DNA of 64,000 bases, taken from assembly GCA_016715995.1 (NCBI GenBank), contig JADJXF010000008.1, positions 372,001 to 436,000 on the forward strand, read 5' to 3'. A model generated the notes under the pieces. That model was not told where the DNA came from and made no database searches. It worked only from the letters and a program-made list of their open reading frames with translations. Every line of letters begins with the position of its first letter. Positions within the stretch are counted from its first letter, which is position 1. This document shows positions 16,420 to 25,462 of this stretch, piece after piece. The DNA comes from Flavobacteriales bacterium (GTDB taxonomy: Bacteria > Bacteroidota > Bacteroidia > Flavobacteriales_F > PHOS-HE28). The position numbers and the translations under genes were made by a program.

Positions 16420-19400
16420 ATGACCAAGCCCTACGCCCTCCTCTTCTCCGCCGCACTCGTTCTTCCGACGCTGACCGCGGCGCAAGGCGGCGGTTTGTGG
16501 AGCGATCTGCCCGCCGCGCGCGCTTCAACGCTGCCCGGCGAGCGTCGCATCGTGCCCGATCGCGTACGCACGGTGAGCATCGATGTGGACGGCCTGCGCG
16601 CCTTCCTGCAACAGGCCCCTTCCGGCGACCTGAGCGCGGTGGCGGCAAGCACCCGGATCATCGAGCTGCCCATGCCGGATGGCGGCTACGCGGCTTTCCG
16701 CTTTCTGGAGGTGCCTGTGATGCACCCCGAGCTGCAGGCGCGTTACCCCGAGATCCGCGCGTACAGCGGCGTGGGCCTGGAGGATGGCGCGCTGCTGAAG
16801 ATGGACCTGACGCCGCATGGCTTCCATGCCATGGTGCTCACCCCCGGCGGCGACGATTGGTTCATCGACCCGCTCGTTCACGGCGACCTCGCGCACTACC
16901 AGAGCTACCTCAAGCGCGACTTCAGCAAGCAGTTGCCGCCGGGCTTCCAAGCCTGCCATTACGATGAGGTGAACGACATCGATGCCGCGCAGAAGCAGAC
17001 GCTCGAATGGATCGCGCAGATGGGCGCCGATCGTGTGGGCGATTGCCAATTGCGCCGCTACGACCTCGCGCTGGCCTGCACCGGCGAGTACGCGAACTAC
17101 CACGGCAGCAACACCACCAACAACAACAAGGCCTTCGCCGCGGCCGCCATGGCCACCAGCTTGAACCGAGTGAACGGCATCTACGAGCGCGACGCCACGC
17201 TCACCATGGTGCTCGTCGCGAACAACGACGCCATCATCTACCTCAACGGCGCCACCGACCCGTACACCAACAACAATGGCGGCACCATGCTGGGCCAGAA
17301 CATCAGCACGTGCAACAGCGTGATCGGCTCGGCCAACTACGACATCGGGCACGTGTTCAGCACCGGCGGCGGCGGCGTGGCCTACCTGAACAGTCCTTGC
17401 ACCAGCAACAAGGCGGGAGGTGTCACGGGCTCCGGCGCGCCGGTGGGCGATCCCTTCGACATCGACTACGTGGCGCATGAGATGGGCCACCAGTACGGCG
17501 GCAACCACAGCCAGAACAACAACTGCAACCGCGCCGCAAGCGCGGCCGTGGAGGTGGGCAGCGGCATCACCATCATGGGCTACGCCGGCATCTGCGCACC
17601 CGATGTGGCCAGCAACAGCATCGCCATGTTCGGCGGCTACAGCATGCAGGAGATCGCCGCGAACATCACCACCGGAGCCAGCAGCGGATGCCCCACCACC
17701 ACGGCGCTGGCGAACGCGCAGCCCACAGCCAACGCGGGCGTCGACCGCGTGATCCCGCGCTCCACGCCCTTCATCCTCACCGGCATCGCCACCGACGCCA
17801 ACCCCGGCAACGTGCTCACCTACAGTTGGGAGCAGATGGACAACGCCGTGGCCACCCAGCCGCCCGCCGCCACCAATACGGGCGGCCCTGCCTGGGTGCC
17901 GCTGCTGCCGCAGAGCACGCCGGTGCGCTACATGCCGAACCTGCCCGCCGTGATCGCGAACACCACGCCCACCTGGGAAGTGCTCAGCAGCGTGGCGCGC
18001 ACGTACACCTTCCGCTTCACCGTGCGCGACAATGCCGTGGGCGGCGGTTGCGCAAAGCAGGACAACATGGTGGTGACGGTGAACGGCACCGCCGGGCCCT
18101 TCGTGGTCACCGCGCCCAATACCGCCGTGAGCTGGACCGCGCTCACCTCGCAGACGGTGACCTGGAACGTGGCCAGCACCAACCTCTCGCCCGTGAGCTG
18201 CGCCAACGTCGATATCCTGCTGAGCACCGATGGCGGCCTCACCTATCCCATCACCCTGGCCACCGCCACGCCCAACGATGGCAGCCAGCCCATCACGGTG
18301 CCCAGCAACCCCACCACCACCGCGCGCGTGATGGTGCGCGCCAACGGCAACATCTTCTACGACATCAGCAACACCAACTTCACCATCACCACGCCCTCCG
18401 TACCGGACTATACGCTGGGCGTGACCAGCAGCACGGTCACGGCCTGCCAGCCGGGCAACGCCGCCTACGCGGTGCAGGTGGGCAGCATCCTTGGCTACAG
18501 CAACCCGGTCACCTTGGGCACCACGGGTCTCGCCGCCGGTCTTAACGCATCGTTCAGTCCCAACCCGGTGACGCCGGGCAGCAGCAGCACGCTCACCATC
18601 TCGGGCACGGGCAGCGTGGCGCCGGGCAGCTACAACTTCACGCTCACGGCCACCAGCGCCAGCGGCAACAAGAGCCTCGCGCTCACGGTGCAGGTGGTCG
18701 CGCCAGCCGGCACGGTCACCTTGGTATCGCCGGCGAACGGCGCAACGGGTGTGGGCGGCGGAACAGCGTTGACGTGGAACGCCGACCCGATGGCCGCATC
18801 CTATTCAATCCAGATCGCCACCGACCCAGGCATGAGCAACATCGTGGAGACGGGCAATGGACTCACCGCCACCAGTTACAACACGGCGGTGGCCACGCAG
18901 CCGCTCACCACCTATTACTGGCGGGTGCAATCGAGCAACGCTTGCGGCTTCGGCACGCCATCGGCCATCTGGTCCTACACCACCAGCGATTGCCAGCCGG
19001 TGGCCATCCGCATCGTGCTCGACCGTTACGGCGCGGAGACCACCTGGAACCTGCAGACCAGCGGCGGCAATGTCGTGGCCAGCGGCGGACCCTACACCAA
19101 CCAAGGCGCCAACGGCACGTATCCGCAACCCGACGTGAACCTGTGCCTGCCCACGGGCTGCTATACGCTCACGGTGAACGACAGCTTCGGTGACGGCCTG
19201 TGCTGCCAGTATGGAAGCGGCTACATCGCCGTGCTCGATGCGAGCAACACGCCGCTGGCCTCAGCCTCCACCTTCACCAGCACCATCGCTTCCAACTTCT
19301 GCATCGGCACGCCCTGCATCAGCACGCTGCCTTACAGCGAGAACTTCACCGGTGGCCTCGGCGCCTGGGTGCAGGGCGTCACGGATTTTTTCGATTGGTC

Positions 19401-20559
19401 GTTGGGGAGCGGCAGCACGCCCACAAGCAACACCGGCCCCTCGGGCGATCACACCACCGGCACGGGCAATTACCTATTCACGGAATCGAGCAGCCCCAAC
19501 AACCCCGCCCGCACCGCTGAGCTCTACGGCCCGTGCATCGACCTGGAGCCATACGGCAGCGCCGAGCTCACCTTCTGGTACCACCTATGGGGCACCGCGA
19601 TGGGCAGTTTGCATGTGGATGTATGGAACGGCAGCGCGTGGGCCACATCGCTTTGGAGCCGCACCGGGAACCAGGGCAACAGCTGGCAGCAAGGCTCGCT
19701 CTCGTTGAACGCGTATGTGGGCGGCACCGTGCGCATCCGCTTCCGCGGCATCACGGGCTCGGGCGCCACCAGCGACATGGCCATCGACGACATCCTGATC
19801 ACCGGCACCAACGAGGTGCAGGTGGCGGCGCGTGTGGCGCTCGAAGGTCCCTATGCCGTTTCCACCGGCCTGATGAACGACAACCTCCGCACGTTGCCGA
19901 GCTTCCCGCTCACCGAGCCCTTCACTGCGCTCGGCTATGCGCACGTGGGCGGCGGCGGCGAATCCGTGGCAGCGCCGGTGCTATCCGGCACAGGCAGCAA
20001 TGCCATCGTGGACTGGGCGGTGGTGGAGTTGCGCAGCAGCGGGAACCCATCGACGGTTGTCGCGACACGGAGCGCGCTGGTGCAGCGCGACGGCGATGTG
20101 GTGGCCACCGACGGCAGCAGCGCGGTGAGCTTCCCTGTGGCGCCGGGCAATTACCATGTGGCCCTGCGCCACCGCAACCACCTCGGCGCGATGACGGCCG
20201 CGACGGTGGTCTTGGGCGCATCCGCCGCCGCGGTCGATTTCCGATCCGCCGCGCTTGCCACATACGGGACGGGTGCGCGCAAGTCCATCACCGGCGCGTT
20301 CCCCGTGCAGGCCCTGTGGGCGGGAGACGCCACGTTCAATGGCGAGCTCAAGTACGTGGGCGAGTTCAACGACCGCGACCCCATCCTGCTGCGCATCGGC
20401 GGCAGCGTGCCCACGAACACCGTTACGGGCTACCACCCAGAGGACATGAACCTCGACGGCACCGTGAAGTACGTGGGCGATGGCAACGACCGCGACCCCA
20501 TCCTGCAGAACATCGGCGGAAGCGTGCCCACGAACACGCGCACGGGGCAGCTGCCGTAG
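16420..20559 (+). CDS. Secreted reprolysin-like zinc metalloprotease with C-terminal duplicated Asp-rich module
   Basis: 1,379 residues from ATG 16420, with a signal peptide (LLFSAALVLPTLTAA). The zinc site HEMGHQYGGNH lies at 353-363 and matches the HExxHxxGxxH metzincin motif, followed by the Met-turn candidate TIMGYAG. Downstream are immunoglobulin-like and FN3-like modules (to ~860), a MAM-like domain near 970-1130 (NPARTAELYGPCIDL, AIDDILITG), and a Gly/Ser-rich linker. The last 78 residues are two copies of a 39-residue unit: GDATFNGELKYVGEFNDRD and the related NLDGTVKYVGDGNDRD, each ending in IGGSVPTNT. These look like dockerin-type calcium loops. The domain order suits export by type IX secretion, but the usual Por sorting tail was not recognised. 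Probably degrades extracellular protein or mediates adhesion. Confidence 0.85.
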   Translation: MTKPYALLFSAALVLPTLTAAQGGGLWSDLPAARASTLPGERRIVPDRVRTVSIDVDGLRAFLQQAPSGDLSAVAASTRIIELPMPDGGYAAFRFLEVPVMHPELQARYPEIRAYSGVGLEDGALLKMDLTPHGFHAMVLTPGGDDWFIDPLVHGDLAHYQSYLKRDFSKQLPPGFQACHYDEVNDIDAAQKQTLEWIAQMGADRVGDCQLRRYDLALACTGEYANYHGSNTTNNNKAFAAAAMATSLNRVNGIYERDATLTMVLVANNDAIIYLNGATDPYTNNNGGTMLGQNISTCNSVIGSANYDIGHVFSTGGGGVAYLNSPCTSNKAGGVTGSGAPVGDPFDIDYVAHEMGHQYGGNHSQNNNCNRAASAAVEVGSGITIMGYAGICAPDVASNSIAMFGGYSMQEIAANITTGASSGCPTTTALANAQPTANAGVDRVIPRSTPFILTGIATDANPGNVLTYSWEQMDNAVATQPPAATNTGGPAWVPLLPQSTPVRYMPNLPAVIANTTPTWEVLSSVARTYTFRFTVRDNAVGGGCAKQDNMVVTVNGTAGPFVVTAPNTAVSWTALTSQTVTWNVASTNLSPVSCANVDILLSTDGGLTYPITLATATPNDGSQPITVPSNPTTTARVMVRANGNIFYDISNTNFTITTPSVPDYTLGVTSSTVTACQPGNAAYAVQVGSILGYSNPVTLGTTGLAAGLNASFSPNPVTPGSSSTLTISGTGSVAPGSYNFTLTATSASGNKSLALTVQVVAPAGTVTLVSPANGATGVGGGTALTWNADPMAASYSIQIATDPGMSNIVETGNGLTATSYNTAVATQPLTTYYWRVQSSNACGFGTPSAIWSYTTSDCQPVAIRIVLDRYGAETTWNLQTSGGNVVASGGPYTNQGANGTYPQPDVNLCLPTGCYTLTVNDSFGDGLCCQYGSGYIAVLDASNTPLASASTFTSTIASNFCIGTPCISTLPYSENFTGGLGAWVQGVTDFFDWSLGSGSTPTSNTGPSGDHTTGTGNYLFTESSSPNNPARTAELYGPCIDLEPYGSAELTFWYHLWGTAMGSLHVDVWNGSAWATSLWSRTGNQGNSWQQGSLSLNAYVGGTVRIRFRGITGSGATSDMAIDDILITGTNEVQVAARVALEGPYAVSTGLMNDNLRTLPSFPLTEPFTALGYAHVGGGGESVAAPVLSGTGSNAIVDWAVVELRSSGNPSTVVATRSALVQRDGDVVATDGSSAVSFPVAPGNYHVALRHRNHLGAMTAATVVLGASAAAVDFRSAALATYGTGARKSITGAFPVQALWAGDATFNGELKYVGEFNDRDPILLRIGGSVPTNTVTGYHPEDMNLDGTVKYVGDGNDRDPILQNIGGSVPTNTRTGQLP

Positions 20560-20575
20560 CGCACCTCCGAGCATG

Positions 20576-20604
20576 CGGAACGCCCTTGGCCAGGGCCGCT
20601 CCGT
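20576..20604. terminator. Possible bidirectional terminator between convergent genes
   Basis: Imperfect hairpin: CGGA (20576-20579) and GCCCTTGG pair with CCAGGGC and TCCG (to ~20604). It lies between the converging metalloprotease and RND genes. There is no T tract. Confidence 0.35.
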
Positions 20605-20621
20605 TGCAGTCCGCAGCGAGC

Positions 20622-23600
20622 TTATTCGACTCTGACCTGCACGGGCTGCGCTGTTCCCCCGTTCTCGCTCGTCGTCATCTCCCGTACCGGCACCCATCGG
20701 TACAGCACCTTGATGAGCAGCAGGAACATCACCGGCACGATCACCAGGGTGAGGAAGGTGGCGAAGACGAGGCCGAAGATGACGGTCCAGCTCATGGGGC
20801 CCCAGAACACGGTGTTGTCGCCGCCGAGGGTGAACTGCGGGTCGAGCGCGCTGAAGAGCGTGAAGAAGTTGATGTTGATGCCGATGGCCAGCGGGATGAG
20901 GCCCAGCACGGTGGTAATGGCGGTGAGCAGCACGGGACGCAAGCGGCGCGCGCCGGCATCCTCGATGGTCTTGAGGACATCGGCCATGGGCAGGCGCTGA
21001 TCGGGGCGAAGGCCCAGCTCGGCCTTGCGCCGGTTCTGCAGCAGCAGCATGAAGTCCACGAGCACGATGGCGTTGTTCACCACGATGCCCGCGAGCGAGA
21101 TGATGCCCACCATGGTCATCATGATCACGAACTCCATGCGGAAGATAACCAGGCCGAGGAACACCCCGATGAGCGAGAACACCACGCTGCTGACGATGAT
21201 GCCGGGGATGGCGGCGCTGTTGAACTGCGCCACGATGATCATGAAGACCAGGAAGACGGCGATCATGAGCGCGGTGCTGAGGAAGGTCATCTCCTTGGCC
21301 TGCTCCTTCAGCTCGCCGGTGAACTCGTAGGTGAAGCGCGGGTCCTTCGGGTAGCTCTCGAAGGCGGTGATCACGTTGTTCACCACCTGCTCCTTGGCGA
21401 ACTCATCGGTGACGTTGCTATGCACCTGCACCATGCGCTTGAGGTCCTTGCGCTTCACGGCGCTGAATGTGCTGGTGTACCGGGTGGTGGCCAGCGCGCT
21501 GATGGGCACCTGGCGGATCTCCCCGTTGGTCTGGTCGCGGAAGGTGACGCGCATGGCCATGAGCACCTCGGGGTCGTAGCGGTACTCGTCCTTCAGGCGG
21601 ATGTTCACGGGGTAGTCGTCCTCGCCCTGCTTGTAGGTGCTCACCTCGCGGCCGTACAGGCCGGTGCGCAGCGCATCGCCGATGTCCCAAGTGCTCACGT
21701 TGTAGCGGCGGGCCTTGGCACGGTCAATCTGGATCGGCATCTCGGGCTTGCCCATCTCGATGTCGAGCTTGAGCTCCTCCACCATGTCGATGTGCTGGTC
21801 CTTGAGGAAGTCGCGCACCTTCTCGCCCTCGGCGATCAGCGCGAGCACGTCGTCGCCCTTGATCTCCAGGTTGATGGCCTTGGCCACCGGCGGACCGGCG
21901 GGGTCCTTGTCCACGATGAGCGTGACGCCTGGCACGCCGCGCACCGCTTCGCGGATCTCCTCCATGAGGTGCATGGAGCGCATGCCGCGACGCTCGGCGA
22001 ACTTCACGAAGCTCACCTGCACGCGCCCCTTGTGCGGCGTGGCATCGAAGCTGGGGCCGCTCATGGGGTCGCTGGTGCCCTCGCCCACCTGGGCGATCAC
22101 GCTGGTGACCATGAAGTTGCGCAGGTGCTTCTCCGTGCGGCCATCGTGCAGGGTGTCAATCACCTCGTCGTTGTATGCGGGCCGCGCGAGCACCTCGAAG
22201 ATGCGGCGCTCCACTTCGCGCGTGGTGGCATCGGTCTCGGTGATGTCCGTTCCGATGGGCTTCTCGACGAAGACGTTCACGTAGAGCGGCTCGTTCACCG
22301 GGAAGAAGAGCGTGTTGGGCGGAAAGACGCCCGTGAGCACGAAGGAGAAGATGAGCAGGCCGATGGTGCCGAGGAACATGTTGCGCGGTCGCTTGCCTTG
22401 CAGTGCCCACACGAGGAAGCGGCGGTAGCGCTGCTCGAGGCGCGGCATCATCTCGTTCTGGAAGCGCATGCTGGCCGGATAGAGCACGTAGTGGTTGATG
22501 TAGCCGAACACGCCGAACGCGAAGGCCAGATTGCCGAGCGTGAAGAGGAAGCTGTTGGCCGAGAAGTGGCCCAGCAAACTGAAGAGGAGGCCAAGGCCAG
22601 TCATCCAGCCGCCCACTTTGAAGGTGAGGAAGCGCGTGGGCCCCTCCTGCTTCACCTTCATGTAGCGCGAAGCGAGCATGGGGTTGATGATGAGGCCCAC
22701 GAAGAGCGATGAGGCGAGCACCACCATGAGGGTGATGGGCAGGAACTTCATGAACTCGCCCATGATGCCGGGCCACATGAGCAGCGGGATGAAAACGGCC
22801 ACGGTGGTGGCGGTGCTGGCGATGATGGGCATGGCCACCTCGCCGATGCCATTCTTCGCGGCGCGGACAGGATCCTGCCCTTCGCCCATGAGGCGGTGGG
22901 TGTTCTCGATCACCACGATGCCGTTGTCCACCAGCATGCCCAGGGCGAGCACCAGGCTGAAGAGCACCATCATGTTGAGGGTGTAGCCCATGCTGTTGAG
23001 CACGATGAAGCTCAGCAGCATGCTCATGGGGATGGCGATGCCCACGAAGATGGCGTTGCGCAGGCCTAGGAAGAACATGAGCACGGCCACCACCAGCAGC
23101 ACGCCGAAAATGATGGAGTTCTCCAGCTCGTCCACCTGCGTGCGCGTCTGGTCGCTCATGTCGCCGGTGATGCTCACGTTGAGGTCGCGCGGGAGCACGT
23201 CGCGCTGGAATCGTGAGAGCTGGGCTTTCACGCTGTCGCTCAGCACGAGCAGGTTGCGGCCGCTGCGCTTGATCACGTCCAGCATCACCACGGGCTGACC
23301 GAATTCACGCGCATAGCTGGTGGGCTCCACGTAGGTGAAGGCCACATCGGCGATCTCGCCGAGGCGCACGATATCGAGGTTCTCCTGCTTCACGACGATC
23401 TCGCGCACCTGGTCCATGTCGGTGAACTCGCCGTTGACGCTGATGGTGCGCCGCAGCCCGTCCACCAGCACTTCGCCGCCGCTCACGCTCACGTTCTCGC
23501 TCTGCACGGCGCCTGCCACGTCCTGGAAGCTGATCTGGCGCGCCTCCATCTTGGGCAGGTCCAGGCTGATGCGCAGCTCCTTCTTAGGCACGCCGCGGAT

Positions 23601-24173
23601 CTCCACCTTGTTCACCTCTTCGAGGTCCTCGAGCTTGTCCTCCAATTGCTCGGCCCACTTGTTCAGTTGGTCCAGGCTGTAGTCGCCGCTGAGGTTGATG
23701 TTCATCACCGGCATCATCTCCGAAAAGTTCATCTCGAACACGCCGGGCTCCGCGGGCAGATCGGTCGGGAAGTCGGGGTCGGCCTTGGCCTTGTCCACGG
23801 CGTCCTTCACCTTGCGCAAGGCTTCGGTGGGCGATACGCTGAAGTCGAACTTGATGTGGATGGTGCTGAAGCCCTGCACGCTGGAGCTGAGGATGTCATC
23901 GATGCCCGTGATGGTCTTCACCTCCTTCTCGATCGGGCGGGTGATGAGCTTCTCCATATCCTCGGGCGCGTTGCCGGGGTACACGGTGCTCACGAAGATC
24001 TCCGGGGTCACCACCTCGGGGAAGGCCTCGCGCGGCATGTCGGTGTAGGCGTTCCAGCCGATGAGGGCGATGAGGATGCTGAGCACCATCACCGTGGCGC
24101 GGTTGTCCACCGCCCACGAGGAGATGCTGAAGCGCTTGCTGTCCGAAAGGGGTTGGCCGTTGTCGTGTGACAT
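20622..24173 (-). CDS. RND efflux pump inner-membrane permease
   Basis: 1,183 residues from ATG 24173; an upstream in-frame start at 24236 adds only Arg/Ser-rich sequence and is not preferred. Typical RND layout: N-terminal helix (ATVMVLSILIALIGW), porter domain 1, TM2-6 with conserved helices (GVLLVVAVLMFFLGLRNAIFVGIAIPMSM and LALGMLVDNGIVVIENTHR), porter domain 2, then TM8-12 with AGIVVNNAIVLVDF. It is longer than AcrB because of a ~80-residue membrane insertion (around 530-610) between the halves, with two extra hydrophobic segments. It works with the adaptor and TolC-type protein encoded just upstream, driven by proton motive force. Last gene of the tetR-led operon, 117 bases after the adaptor stop. 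Substrate unknown. Confidence 0.93.
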   Translation of the reverse strand: MSHDNGQPLSDSKRFSISSWAVDNRATVMVLSILIALIGWNAYTDMPREAFPEVVTPEIFVSTVYPGNAPEDMEKLITRPIEKEVKTITGIDDILSSSVQGFSTIHIKFDFSVSPTEALRKVKDAVDKAKADPDFPTDLPAEPGVFEMNFSEMMPVMNINLSGDYSLDQLNKWAEQLEDKLEDLEEVNKVEIRGVPKKELRISLDLPKMEARQISFQDVAGAVQSENVSVSGGEVLVDGLRRTISVNGEFTDMDQVREIVVKQENLDIVRLGEIADVAFTYVEPTSYAREFGQPVVMLDVIKRSGRNLLVLSDSVKAQLSRFQRDVLPRDLNVSITGDMSDQTRTQVDELENSIIFGVLLVVAVLMFFLGLRNAIFVGIAIPMSMLLSFIVLNSMGYTLNMMVLFSLVLALGMLVDNGIVVIENTHRLMGEGQDPVRAAKNGIGEVAMPIIASTATTVAVFIPLLMWPGIMGEFMKFLPITLMVVLASSLFVGLIINPMLASRYMKVKQEGPTRFLTFKVGGWMTGLGLLFSLLGHFSANSFLFTLGNLAFAFGVFGYINHYVLYPASMRFQNEMMPRLEQRYRRFLVWALQGKRPRNMFLGTIGLLIFSFVLTGVFPPNTLFFPVNEPLYVNVFVEKPIGTDITETDATTREVERRIFEVLARPAYNDEVIDTLHDGRTEKHLRNFMVTSVIAQVGEGTSDPMSGPSFDATPHKGRVQVSFVKFAERRGMRSMHLMEEIREAVRGVPGVTLIVDKDPAGPPVAKAINLEIKGDDVLALIAEGEKVRDFLKDQHIDMVEELKLDIEMGKPEMPIQIDRAKARRYNVSTWDIGDALRTGLYGREVSTYKQGEDDYPVNIRLKDEYRYDPEVLMAMRVTFRDQTNGEIRQVPISALATTRYTSTFSAVKRKDLKRMVQVHSNVTDEFAKEQVVNNVITAFESYPKDPRFTYEFTGELKEQAKEMTFLSTALMIAVFLVFMIIVAQFNSAAIPGIIVSSVVFSLIGVFLGLVIFRMEFVIMMTMVGIISLAGIVVNNAIVLVDFMLLLQNRRKAELGLRPDQRLPMADVLKTIEDAGARRLRPVLLTAITTVLGLIPLAIGININFFTLFSALDPQFTLGGDNTVFWGPMSWTVIFGLVFATFLTLVIVPVMFLLLIKVLYRWVPVREMTTSENGGTAQPVQVRVE

Positions 24174-24190
24174 GGGACTATTGGATGGCC

Positions 24191-24212
24191 GCAGAGGCGC
24201 AGAGGCGCAGAG
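24191..24212. repeat. Short 8-bp tandem repeat
   Basis: GCAGAGGC at 24191-24198 and 24199-24206, then GCAGAG at 24207-24212, in the adaptor-permease gap. A simple-sequence repeat. Confidence 0.7.
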
Positions 24213-24290
24213 CAGTCGTCGGCTCCTGCTGCACAATGCGGTCCGTCATCGGCAAAGGGTTCATGTTGCTTGAGGTCGCTGCGCGGAGGG

Positions 24291-25448
24291 TCACGCGCCC
24301 TTCAGTACCTGTACTTCTTGCTGGTCCACCACCAAGCGTGCGCCCTGATCGATCAGCACCTCGCCGCCCTTCAATCCGTTCTCTGTGCGCTCCAAGAGGA
24401 ACTCGCCGCCCTGCGTGCTGAGCACCTTCACGAAGACCTTGCGGCTATGCGCCAATCCGTCTTCCTCCTCCAGCACGAAGACGTAGCTCGCACCGGAGCT
24501 GTTCTCCATCACCAGGCGGCTGGGCACCACCAGGGCGTCCTTCACATCGAGGTCGCGGATGCGCACGTTGGCCAGTTGGTTGGGACGCAGTTTTGTGCCG
24601 TTGTCCATGCGCAGGGAGGCCTTGAAGCTGCGGTTGTTGGGGTTGATGTACTGGCCCACCTGATCGATGGTGGCCATGAGGGTATCGCGTGTCTCGGGCA
24701 GCACCACCTGCACGGGGTCGCCAACCTTCACCTTGGCGAGCAGGTCCTCGGCCAGGTCGCACTCGATGCTGGACTTGCCCAAGGCCACCACGCGGGCAAC
24801 GGGCTGCATGGGGTTGGCCATGTCGCCCAGGTTCGGGAAGATCTCGTCCACCACGCCATCGAATGGCGCGCTGACCTCGGCGCTGCGGACCTGTTCCATC
24901 ATCGACTTGAGCTGGGCCTCGCCGGCCTCCATGTTGGCCTTGGCCTGCAGGAACTGCACCTCGCTGCCGATCTTCTGCTGCCATAGCTTCTCCTGCCGCT
25001 CGAACACCGTGCGCGCCAGCTCCGCTTGGGCCTCGGCCTGCTTCATGCCTTGGCGCAATGCATCGGTGTCGATCTCCACGATGGCCTGTCCTCGGCGCAC
25101 GCTCTGGCCCTGCTGCACCAGGATCCGGCGCACCTCGCCGCCGGAAGTGGTGTACACCAGCGCGTTCTGGTCTGCGCGCACGCTGCCGTGGGCCTCGGTC
25201 CAGTGCGCGAACTCGCGGGGCTGGAGCGGATAGGTGGTGACGACCGGCAGGCTGCGCTTCAGCTCTTCGTCGTTCGCGGCAAGCCAGGCCTCAACCTCGG
25301 CGATGGAGGTGTTGATCTTGTCGCGCTCCGCTTTCAAGGAGTCGCGCTCAGCGCGTTTGGCCAACAGCTGCGCATCGGTATCGGCGCCACCGCCGCATGC
25401 GGCGAGCAGCACCAGGGTGAAGAGGAACGGGAGGTGACGCATGGTCAT
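24291..25448 (-). CDS. RND efflux periplasmic adaptor lipoprotein
   Basis: 385 residues from ATG 25448 (25442 is also possible). Signal peptide with lipobox LLAAC near residue 21 anchors it to a membrane. A coiled-coil hairpin is split between ~24-60 and ~125-190. The lipoyl/barrel-sandwich halves read GGEVRRILVQQGQSVRRGQAIVEID and VSAPFDGVVDEIFPNLGD, followed by the beta-barrel domain (VKVGDPVQVVLPE, LRPNQLANVRI). This is the HlyD/MexA-type adaptor that joins the permease to the outer-membrane channel. It starts 15 bases after the TolC gene stop. Confidence 0.92.
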   Translation of the reverse strand: MTMRHLPFLFTLVLLAACGGGADTDAQLLAKRAERDSLKAERDKINTSIAEVEAWLAANDEELKRSLPVVTTYPLQPREFAHWTEAHGSVRADQNALVYTTSGGEVRRILVQQGQSVRRGQAIVEIDTDALRQGMKQAEAQAELARTVFERQEKLWQQKIGSEVQFLQAKANMEAGEAQLKSMMEQVRSAEVSAPFDGVVDEIFPNLGDMANPMQPVARVVALGKSSIECDLAEDLLAKVKVGDPVQVVLPETRDTLMATIDQVGQYINPNNRSFKASLRMDNGTKLRPNQLANVRIRDLDVKDALVVPSRLVMENSSGASYVFVLEEEDGLAHSRKVFVKVLSTQGGEFLLERTENGLKGGEVLIDQGARLVVDQQEVQVLKGA

Positions 25449-25462
25449 GGGTGTGATGCGAT

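Noticed and set aside
19533..22712. 1,059-codon plus-strand frame
   Set aside because: Crosses the end of the metalloprotease and runs antisense to the RND gene; the composition is low-complexity His/Arg/Gly/Glu.
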